39,863 nt of DNA from Pseudoalteromonas sp. H71 (GTDB lineage: Bacteria; Pseudomonadota; Gammaproteobacteria; Enterobacterales; Alteromonadaceae). Under the pieces are notes generated by a model that did not search any database, was not told the origin of the DNA, and was given only the letters and a program-made list of their open reading frames with translations. Where the stretch lies: positions 283,758 to 323,620 of the forward strand of contig NZ_LODI01000001.1 of assembly GCF_001468485.1 (NCBI RefSeq), read 5' to 3'. The translations under genes were made by a program, and so were the position numbers. How positions within the stretch are numbered: the first letter of the stretch is position 1; each line of letters starts with the position of its first letter. Shown here in pieces: positions 33,655 to 39,863 of the stretch.

Positions 33655-34329
33655 ATGAAATACAGCTACGTGTTGTTTGATGCAGACGAAACTTTATTTA
33701 GGTTTGATATTTTAGCCGGTATGACCCGTATGTTTAAAAATTACGGCGTTAACTTTACGCAAGACGATTACATTCACTATCAAAAAACCAACAAACAACT
33801 GTGGGTTGATTATCAAAATGGTGCGATTAGTGCTGATTACCTACAAGTAACCCGCTTTAACGAATGGTCAGCAAAATTGAATGTGCCAGCTAAAGAGTTG
33901 AACGATGCATTTTTAGATGCAATGGCGCAAATTTGTGAGCCATTACCAGGTGCTATAGAGTTACTTAATAAATTAAAACCCCATGCTAGGTTGGGCATTA
34001 TTACTAATGGCTTTGCCCGCCTACAAACAATTCGTTTGGAGCATACTGGTTTGAAAGATATGTTTGAGTGGTTGGTTATATCTGAACTTGTAGGTATAGC
34101 AAAACCTAACAAAGCTATTTTTGAACATACCTTTGAGCTGATGGGCAACCCAAATAAAAGCCAAATATTAATGGTAGGTGATACCGCATCAAGCGACATA
34201 CTCGGCGGTAATAATGTAGGCATTGATACGTGTTGGTTACAACACCCTGGCGAACAATTGCCAGAGGGAATATCCCCCACTTACACAATAACTAAATTAG
34301 AACAGTTACAAGCCATATTAGACATTTAA
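33655..34329 (+). CDS. yjjG: Pyrimidine 5'-nucleotidase YjjG, HAD family
   Basis: A 224-residue haloacid-dehalogenase-type phosphatase that dephosphorylates noncanonical and normal pyrimidine nucleotides. Motif I is LFDADETLF (nucleophile Asp9 and acid/base Asp11). Motif II is IITNGF. Motif III/IV is KPNKAIFEHTF followed by MVGDTASSDILGG. The helical cap domain lies between residues 15 and 95. AGGA precedes the ATG. The small gap from yjjX supports an operon, and both proteins sanitise the nucleotide pool. Confidence 0.94.
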   Translation: MKYSYVLFDADETLFRFDILAGMTRMFKNYGVNFTQDDYIHYQKTNKQLWVDYQNGAISADYLQVTRFNEWSAKLNVPAKELNDAFLDAMAQICEPLPGAIELLNKLKPHARLGIITNGFARLQTIRLEHTGLKDMFEWLVISELVGIAKPNKAIFEHTFELMGNPNKSQILMVGDTASSDILGGNNVGIDTCWLQHPGEQLPEGISPTYTITKLEQLQAILDI

Positions 34330-34368
34330 TTTTTAAAATTTACTACTTTAAAGGATAAGTGCAAATCA

Positions 34369-34398
34369 AAAAAATGACGCTAATAAGCGTCATTTTTT
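34369..34398. terminator. Bidirectional terminator between yjjG and lpxC
   Basis: AAAAAATGACGC (34369-34380), loop TAATAA, GCGTCATTTTTT (34387-34398). It has T runs on both strands and serves the convergent yjjG operon and the dcw/lpxC transcript. Confidence 0.93.
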
Positions 34399-34432
34399 GG
34401 AACTGTTTTAAGTGTGTACTTTAAATGCTTGG

Positions 34433-35344
34433 TTAGGCAGTTGCTAACTCAAGACCGGGTGCAGGCATCGTTACAGGCGTTTCAAATGTTGCCCACTCCC
34501 ATGCTGACTCAGTTGCCATAACTTTACGAAGTAACTTGTTGTTTAAGTCGTGGCCCGACTTAAACGCAGTGACCTTGCCTAAAATATTGTGGCCTGTCAT
34601 AAACATGTCACCTACACAGTCTAGTATTTTGTGCTTAACAAACTCATCGCTGTAGCGTAAACCATTTGGGTTTAGTACTTTAAACTCGTCGAGCACTACT
34701 GCACTGTCCATGCTGCCACCTAGTGCAAGGTTATTAGCATGCATGTATTCAATGTCTTTCATAAAACCAAACGTACGAGCCCGGCTAATTTCTTCTGTAA
34801 AGCTCTGCGCGGTTATGTCTAAACCAACACGCTGGCGACTCTCATTGATAGCCGGGTGATCAAAGGCAATTTCAAAGTCGATGTGAAAACCGTCGTATGG
34901 TTCTACTTCGGCCCATTTATCACCTTCTTCTATACGTACTTTTTCTTTGATACGAATAAAACGTTTAGCCGCATTTTGTTCTTCAATGCCGCCTTTTTGT
35001 AATAAATAAATAAATGGTAATGCACTACCATCCATAATAGGCACTTCTGAGCTATCTAACTCAACAATTAGATTGTCTATGCCCATTGCTGCAACTGCAG
35101 CAATAAGGTGCTCAGTAGTAGATAAACGAACACCATCTTTGTTAATTAAACAGGTACACAACTGCGTATCACCAACGGCTTCAGGTGTTGTTTCAAATTC
35201 AACAACCGGATCAAGGTCGACACGACGAAATACAATCCCAGTATTTGCGCTCGCAGGTCGGAGAGTTATTGTGACCTTCTCACCTTTATGAAGTCCAATT
35301 CCTATGGCTTTGACTACTTCTGCAATCGTACGCTGTTTAATCAT
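34433..35344 (-). CDS. lpxC: UDP-3-O-acyl-N-acetylglucosamine deacetylase
   Basis: LpxC is the zinc deacetylase committing UDP-sugar to lipid A. The ATG at 35344 is chosen over a GTG 12 bases upstream because the family starts MIKQRT. That gives 303 residues, and the zinc ligands then fall at His79 (TTEHLIAA), His238 and Asp242 ([10 protein letters not shown]), with catalytic His265 in SGHD, the same numbering as the Escherichia coli enzyme. It follows ftsZ as the last gene of the dcw cluster. No secM or secA follows; instead the transcript meets the yjjG terminator. Confidence 0.98.
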   Translation of the reverse strand: MIKQRTIAEVVKAIGIGLHKGEKVTITLRPASANTGIVFRRVDLDPVVEFETTPEAVGDTQLCTCLINKDGVRLSTTEHLIAAVAAMGIDNLIVELDSSEVPIMDGSALPFIYLLQKGGIEEQNAAKRFIRIKEKVRIEEGDKWAEVEPYDGFHIDFEIAFDHPAINESRQRVGLDITAQSFTEEISRARTFGFMKDIEYMHANNLALGGSMDSAVVLDEFKVLNPNGLRYSDEFVKHKILDCVGDMFMTGHNILGKVTAFKSGHDLNNKLLRKVMATESAWEWATFETPVTMPAPGLELATA

Positions 35345-35448
35345 AGGTTCGCTCACTTAAATTTATTACAGTTAGACGACGGATAGTAACATATGTACGC
35401 GCGCCTTACAATATTCGTTCAATTTAACAGCAATATAACGCTTTTTTG

Positions 35449-36693
35449 TTAGTCAGCTTGCTTACGTAAAAAAGCTGGGATGTCAAAGTAATCACCACCC
35501 TCTGACTTATCTGCTTTTTTGCTCGCTTGCGACGACGAGCTTGTTGCATTGCTTGAACTTTTAGAACTCGCTTTTTCTGCGCTTTCAGTTTGCGCTTTAG
35601 CTGCAGTTTCATCAGTGCTGTCTTGGCTTGCAAAGCTAGGCACATACATGCTGCTTGCTTGGTTAGACGTGCTCGCAACATCAGAACCTGATGCCTTTTT
35701 AAAACCGTTATCAACAATACCAAACTGTGGACGACGATCGCCGCCTAAACCCGTTGCAACTACAGTTACACGTAACTCGTCGGTCATTTCAGGGTCAATT
35801 ACCGCACCCACAACAACCGTTGCGTTCTCAGAGGCTAGTGCTTTAACGTGGTTACCGACAATTTCGAATTCCTCAATCGCAATATCCATACCCGCAGTAA
35901 TGTTAACTAAGATACCTTTAGCACCCGTTAAATCAACATCTTCTAGAAGCGGGCTTGAAATAGCAGCTTCTGCAGCTTCTTGCGCACGATCAGGACCCGA
36001 TGCAGACGCTGTGCCCATCATTGCAGTTCCCATGGCAGACATTACTGTACGTACGTCGGCGAAATCCACGTTGATCAAACCAGAACGCGTAATTAACTCT
36101 GCAATACCTTGTACTGCGCCAAATAGCACGTCGTTTGCCTTAGCAAATGCATCTAGCAGTGTAGTGCCTTTGCCTAAAACTTTGAGTAATTTATTGTTAG
36201 GAATTGTAATAAGTGAATCTACAATTTCTGATAGTTCGTTAATACCTTGCTCTGCGGCAGCTGCGCGCTTTTTGCCTTCAAAGTCAAAAGGACGCGTTAC
36301 TACAGCAACGGTTAAAATACCGAGTTCTTTAGCAATTTTAGCAACCACTGGGGCAGCACCTGTACCTGTACCGCCGCCCATACCGGCTGCGATAAATACC
36401 ATGTCGGCACCTTCTAGGCTAGCGCGAATAGTTTCTGCATCTTCTTCAGCTGACTCACGGCCCACTTCAGGGTTTGCGCCCGCACCTAACCCAGAGGTTA
36501 TTTGTGTGCCCAGTTGAACGGTTACATCGGCGGCTGAATTGCGTAGTGCTTGCGCATCTGTATTTGCGGCAATGAAGCGTACGCCTTCGATTTGCTGTTT
36601 TACCATGTGCTCAACAGCGTTACCGCCGCCACCGCCCACGCCTATTACTTTTATTACAGCTTCTTCGCTGTGTTGTTCCATTATATCAAACAT
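35449..36693 (-). CDS. ftsZ: Cell division protein FtsZ
   Basis: A tubulin-like GTPase forming the division ring. The ATG at 36693 (MFDIMEQ) is preferred over a GTG six bases earlier, since GGAGA sits six bases before the ATG; this gives 414 residues. Visible motifs are [13 protein letters not shown], the GTP-binding loop [13 protein letters not shown] (about residue 105), and the T7 loop region [12 protein letters not shown] with its catalytic aspartate. A Ser/Ala/Lys-rich variable linker (about 330-395) precedes the conserved tail [14 protein letters not shown] that binds FtsA and ZipA. It is 21 bases downstream of ftsA. Confidence 0.99.
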   Translation of the reverse strand: MFDIMEQHSEEAVIKVIGVGGGGGNAVEHMVKQQIEGVRFIAANTDAQALRNSAADVTVQLGTQITSGLGAGANPEVGRESAEEDAETIRASLEGADMVFIAAGMGGGTGTGAAPVVAKIAKELGILTVAVVTRPFDFEGKKRAAAAEQGINELSEIVDSLITIPNNKLLKVLGKGTTLLDAFAKANDVLFGAVQGIAELITRSGLINVDFADVRTVMSAMGTAMMGTASASGPDRAQEAAEAAISSPLLEDVDLTGAKGILVNITAGMDIAIEEFEIVGNHVKALASENATVVVGAVIDPEMTDELRVTVVATGLGGDRRPQFGIVDNGFKKASGSDVASTSNQASSMYVPSFASQDSTDETAAKAQTESAEKASSKSSSNATSSSSQASKKADKSEGGDYFDIPAFLRKQAD

Positions 36694-36714
36694 GTTCACT
36701 CTCCGACTTGAGTC

Positions 36715-37947
36715 TTAAAACTCGCCTTGAAACCATTTAGTAATGCGGTTCCACCAATTATTGTTATCCTCTGCTTTCGACTTTTGTGCATTCATCGATT
36801 GCATAGTACGCCCGTATTGTAACAAACCAACAGCGGTTGCGTACGAAGGATCATCTACATAGTCTGTTAAACCAACCATCCCGATTGGCTTACCTATTCT
36901 TACTGGCATTTGAAAAATGTCTTCCGCCACTTCCATTGCACCAGTCATTTTGGCAGTCCCACCTGTTATAACGAGACCCGCCGCAATTTGGTCTTCTAAA
37001 CCTGAACGACGAATTTCTTCCATCGCCAGTTCAAACAATTCTCTAAAGCGAGGCTCTACAACCTCTGACAGCGTATGACGCGACATTAACCTTGCTGGTC
37101 GTCCGCCTACACTTGGCACTTCTATCGTGTCTTCGCTACTTGCCAATTGGCTGCTTGCACATGCATATTGTACTTTGAGTGACTCAGCATGCGATATAGG
37201 TGTACGAAATATTTTTGCAATATCTCCCGTTACCTGATTACCCGCTACAGGGATGACAGCTGAATGACGCAGCGCACCATTAATATAAATAGTGATGTCC
37301 ATTGTACCACCACCAATATCAAGTACCGCCACGCCTAATTCTTTTTCATCGTCTGTAAGAACTGAATAACAAGAAGCTAATGCTGTAAATATCAGTTGGT
37401 CGACCTCAAGGCCGCAACGTTCAACACATTTTTCTATGTTTTTAGCCATGTCATTGGAGCAGGTAATAATGTGTGCACGTGCTTCCATACGCACACCGCT
37501 CATACCTAAAGGGTTTTTAATCCCTTCTTGCATATCAATACTGTACTCTTGCGGCAATGCGTGCAGCATTTTACGCTCAGCCGATATCGGCACAGAGCGT
37601 GCAATGTGAATAACATTTTCAATATCTTCATCTGTCACTTCAGTGTTGTTTATAGCAACAACACCGCTTTCGTTCTGACATTGAATATGTTTACCAGAAA
37701 TCCCCAAGTACACTGAGCTAATTCGACAATCGGCCATTAGTTCGGCTTCGTCAATCGCACGGCGAATAGACTCAGACACTAAGTTCAAATCGTTAACGCC
37801 GCCTTTATCCATACCATGAGATACTTGGCTGCCTACACCAACAATGCTGAGCTTGTTATCTGCGGTGATTTCACCTACCGTGGCTACCACTTTCGAGGTA
37901 CCAACGTCTAATCCAATCACGAGGTTTCTTTCTGCTGACTTAGTCAT
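36715..37947 (-). CDS. ftsA: Cell division protein FtsA
   Basis: An actin-like ATPase that tethers FtsZ to the membrane. The 410-residue product has the phosphate-1 motif VIGLDVGTSKVVATVG at the N terminus, the 1C domain (about 85-165), the phosphate-2 motif GVAVLDIGGGTMDITIY, and the adenosine motif VITGGTAKMTG. The C-terminal amphipathic membrane helix is NWWNRITKWFQGEF. The ATG at 37947 overlaps the ftsQ stop (ATGA), showing coupled translation. Confidence 0.98.
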   Translation of the reverse strand: MTKSAERNLVIGLDVGTSKVVATVGEITADNKLSIVGVGSQVSHGMDKGGVNDLNLVSESIRRAIDEAELMADCRISSVYLGISGKHIQCQNESGVVAINNTEVTDEDIENVIHIARSVPISAERKMLHALPQEYSIDMQEGIKNPLGMSGVRMEARAHIITCSNDMAKNIEKCVERCGLEVDQLIFTALASCYSVLTDDEKELGVAVLDIGGGTMDITIYINGALRHSAVIPVAGNQVTGDIAKIFRTPISHAESLKVQYACASSQLASSEDTIEVPSVGGRPARLMSRHTLSEVVEPRFRELFELAMEEIRRSGLEDQIAAGLVITGGTAKMTGAMEVAEDIFQMPVRIGKPIGMVGLTDYVDDPSYATAVGLLQYGRTMQSMNAQKSKAEDNNNWWNRITKWFQGEF

Positions 37948-38723
37948 GCCTTACTCTTATTTTGTAATTGTTCTTCTTGCACTGGCTTAAAGCTCACTGC
38001 AAGGCCGGTATCATACCGTAAATCTACTGCATCTATCAGTGCTTTTTCTGGGTATTCCATGCGTGGATACACGTCTATAAAACGTTGTACACGCTTGGCT
38101 TTATCTCTGCGCCCTAAATTTAAGCGCACCCCGCTATCAAGCCAAAGCTGCCAAGAAAAACGCTCTGATAACGCTAAACTTTTAAGCGTTAACGCGTTTA
38201 CTTTAAGCATTTCGTCAAACTGCTTAAAGGCAATCCATGCTTCTTGTTCACTGCCCTCTGGGCCAAATAGCTGAGGTAAATCTTTACTTAATTTGTCACT
38301 GCGCGCTTGAAAAGCTTCACCATTGTGATTAATTAATAAATCACTATTCCAATGCGCCACCGCCTCGTGTTCAACAACATAGACCTGAATCGTATCTGGC
38401 CATTGTTTTCGCACTGACACTGTCGCTACCCAAGGTAAATCTTGTACAAGCTTTTGCACGTGCTTTACATCAAGCTCAAAAAAACTACTAAGATCCGCTT
38501 TTTTTATTGCTGTTATAATCGCGGTTTCATCTGTGTATTTAGGGTGTCCTTGCACAGTTAAGTGCTTTATTTGCGCATCTTTGTTTTTTACTAACCAATC
38601 AGATACACCCGTTGTAATTTGCACTAACCCAATAACAACCACTAAAAAAAAACTCACGCCAAAAATCAGCGACCAATTTAGGTTCTGTTTGATTTTATGA
38701 GCTTTTTCTAAAAAGGGATGCAT
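37944..38723 (-). CDS. ftsQ: Cell division protein FtsQ
   Basis: A bitopic divisome scaffold linking early and late division proteins. The ATG at 38723 is preferred (259 residues). An upstream TTG at 38753 lies inside ddl and gives an atypical start. The chosen ATG follows the ddl stop by one base and has GGAG 13 bases upstream. The short cytoplasmic N terminus is followed by the membrane helix WSLIFGVSFFLVVVIGLVQ, the POTRA domain (IKHLTVQGHPKYTDETAIITAI) and the beta domain (WVATVSVRKQWPDTIQVYVVEHEAVAHWN). The stop overlaps ftsA. Confidence 0.96.
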   Translation of the reverse strand: MHPFLEKAHKIKQNLNWSLIFGVSFFLVVVIGLVQITTGVSDWLVKNKDAQIKHLTVQGHPKYTDETAIITAIKKADLSSFFELDVKHVQKLVQDLPWVATVSVRKQWPDTIQVYVVEHEAVAHWNSDLLINHNGEAFQARSDKLSKDLPQLFGPEGSEQEAWIAFKQFDEMLKVNALTLKSLALSERFSWQLWLDSGVRLNLGRRDKAKRVQRFIDVYPRMEYPEKALIDAVDLRYDTGLAVSFKPVQEEQLQNKSKA

Positions 38724-38724
38724 A

Positions 38725-39645
38725 TTAAAGCGTTTGCTCCAAAATGCGAACAACTAATTGCTCAAAAGTTGCCCCATTTGCTTTTGCTGCCATTGGTACT
38801 AATGATTTTTCTGTCATTCCGGGTACGGTATTGACCTCTAATAAATAAAAATTGCCTTGCTCATCTTGCATTGCATCGACGCGACCCCAACCGCTTGCAC
38901 CGACTAACTCAAATGCTTCTAACGACATAGCCTGTAAAAGCTGTGTGTCGTGCGCCGATAAATTTGCTGGGCAATGATACTGTGTTGTGTTTGATTGATA
39001 CTTTGCTTGGTAATCGTAAAAGCCATTCGGTGTTGTCATTTCGATTACGGGCTGTACTTCATCACCTAAAACAGTCACTGTAAATTCGCGCCCGGTTACC
39101 CACTGCTCTACTAACACTTGGCTATCAAACTTAAATGCAGTAATTAATGCATCTTCAAGCTCTTGCGCAGTAGTTGCTTGCGCCATACCAATGCTCGACC
39201 CTTCATGAGAGGGCTTAACCATCACTTTTTTAAATTCAGCCATAATGGCGTGTGCATCAAAACCCTTTTTAGCATCAACAACGGCATAAGGTGCTGTGCT
39301 TAAACCCGCAGATTTAAACAGATGCTTACAACGAATTTTATCCATTGCTAAAGCCGAGCCAAGTACATTACTACCTGTATAAGGTAAGTTCATAAATTCC
39401 AATGCACCTTGGACGGTTCCATCTTCACCACCTCGGCCATGCAGCGCAATAAAAACTCGCTCTACATTTAATTCTTTTAGTTCCCATAACGATCGATTTT
39501 GAGGATCGAACGCAATAGTATCCACACCGCAATTTTGTAATGCATTAAAAACAGCCTGACCCGACTTTAATGACACTTCACGCTCTGCAGAGTTTCCACC
39601 AAGCAGTACCGCTACTTTACCAAATTGTGCATTTACTTGGGTCAT
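38725..39645 (-). CDS. ddl: D-alanine--D-alanine ligase
   Basis: An ATP-grasp ligase that makes the D-Ala-D-Ala end of the peptidoglycan stem peptide. The 306-residue product has VAVLLGGNSAEREVSLKSG at the N terminus, FIALHGRGGEDGTVQG, PYTGSNVLGSALAMDKIRCK, VKPSHEGSSIGM and LLEVNTVPGMTEKSLVP, matching the DdlB type found in dcw clusters. Its ATG overlaps the murC stop as ATGA (39642-39645), and ftsQ starts one base after its stop. Confidence 0.97.
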   Translation of the reverse strand: MTQVNAQFGKVAVLLGGNSAEREVSLKSGQAVFNALQNCGVDTIAFDPQNRSLWELKELNVERVFIALHGRGGEDGTVQGALEFMNLPYTGSNVLGSALAMDKIRCKHLFKSAGLSTAPYAVVDAKKGFDAHAIMAEFKKVMVKPSHEGSSIGMAQATTAQELEDALITAFKFDSQVLVEQWVTGREFTVTVLGDEVQPVIEMTTPNGFYDYQAKYQSNTTQYHCPANLSAHDTQLLQAMSLEAFELVGASGWGRVDAMQDEQGNFYLLEVNTVPGMTEKSLVPMAAKANGATFEQLVVRILEQTL

Positions 39646-39863
39646 ACTTCACCTTGCTTTAATTTTTCTACCGACATACCTGTCGCCGCTAATGTTTTTA
39701 CTAACTGACCTATATTACCCGCACCTTGCGTTAACACTAAGTCATTATTTTGTAGGTTATCGGCTAATACACCTGCAAGCTCTTTACTTGACGCTACGTG
39801 CAATGGCTCTTTGCCGCGTTGGCGAAGGCTTCGGCATAAACTTTTACTATCAGCTCCTACAAT
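39642..39863 (-). CDS. murC: UDP-N-acetylmuramate--L-alanine ligase, C-terminal end (partial at window edge)
   Basis: The last 73 codons of a gene that continues beyond the window. The translation IVGADSKSLCRSLRQRGKEPLHVASSKELAG, then NNDLVLTQGAGNIGQLVKTLA, fits the C-terminal domain of MurC; the TQGAGNIG stretch is characteristic. MurC adds L-Ala to UDP-MurNAc in the cytoplasm. The position just before ddl in the dcw cluster supports the call. The stop codon overlaps the ddl ATG by four bases. Confidence 0.93.
   Translation of the reverse strand: MVGADSKSLCRSLRQRGKEPLHVASSKELAGVLADNLQNNDLVLTQGAGNIGQLVKTLAATGMSVEKLKQGEV

Noticed and set aside
35424-35723. 99-codon Lys/Arg/Gln-rich minus-strand frame overlapping the ftsZ 3' end
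   Set aside because: It is an alternate frame of the ftsZ linker region; its composition follows from the repetitive linker codons.
35519-36517. 332-codon plus-strand frame opposite ftsZ
   Set aside because: It is a complementary-frame shadow of ftsZ with Ser/Ala/Thr/Pro-rich low-information translation and no ribosome site or family resemblance.

Overview
The window looks like part of the main chromosome of a marine gammaproteobacterium of the Alteromonadales. Pseudoalteromonas is the best guess, judged from protein character, moderately low GC, the murC-ddl-ftsQ-ftsA-ftsZ-lpxC order and the kinds of intergenic repeat. This is recall, not a database search. Most of the window is core genome. 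Accessory DNA is concentrated in the first 1.9 kb.

Layout. (a) 1-1435: an IS110-family insertion sequence whose transposase is broken by a 5-bp tandem duplication, with structured non-coding DNA on both sides of the gene. (b) 1436-1860: a gene-free, repeat-rich stretch containing a three-way-junction element, further hairpins and an imperfect tandem repeat, ending in the gcvP terminator. (c) 1900-7442: the glycine-cleavage cluster on the minus strand, in transcription order a gcvT-like pseudoenzyme gene, gcvT, gcvH and gcvP, with a divergent LysR-type regulator. The shared 126-bp control region has a strong sigma70-type promoter, a 24-bp perfect palindrome and a direct repeat. (d) 8486-10642: a FecA-like TonB-dependent receptor. 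(e) 10775-13965: rnr-rlmB, RNA processing. (f) 14166-16898: an enoyl-CoA hydratase/isomerase-like gene and a NarL/DesR-type two-component system. The latter is preceded by a previously uncalled 56-codon membrane microprotein gene, and all three are chained by ATGA overlaps. (g) 17056-21116, plus strand: EamA transporter, glycerophosphodiester phosphodiesterase, methyl-accepting protein, queG. (h) 21273-25089, minus strand: a hybrid-type histidine kinase with its response regulator, and a GNAT acetyltransferase. (i) 25138-30565, plus strand: periplasmic glutathione peroxidase, parvulin, GST-like protein, DUF2750 protein, a degenerate tyrosine-recombinase-like protein and an M1 aminopeptidase. 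(j) 30665-31967: two minus-strand genes of unknown role. (k) 32125-34329: prkB, yjjX, yjjG. (l) 34433-39863, minus strand: the distal end of the dcw cluster, from the 3' end of murC to lpxC.

How the genes work together. GcvP, GcvH and GcvT are the P, H and T proteins of the glycine cleavage system; the L protein is elsewhere. The LysR gene and operator are placed to control them. MurC and Ddl make peptidoglycan precursor, FtsQ/A/Z build the divisome, and LpxC commits to lipid A. RNase R and RlmB share an operon and act on RNA and 23S rRNA. YjjX and YjjG are nucleotide house-cleaning enzymes.

The most unusual items are the catalytically dead GcvT paralogue leading the gcv operon, the divergent operator region, the microprotein coupled to the two-component system, the IS110 structured regions (a candidate guide RNA and a sequestered ribosome binding site), the three-way-junction repeat and the recombinase-fold protein lacking catalytic residues. 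No tRNA, rRNA or CRISPR array was seen.
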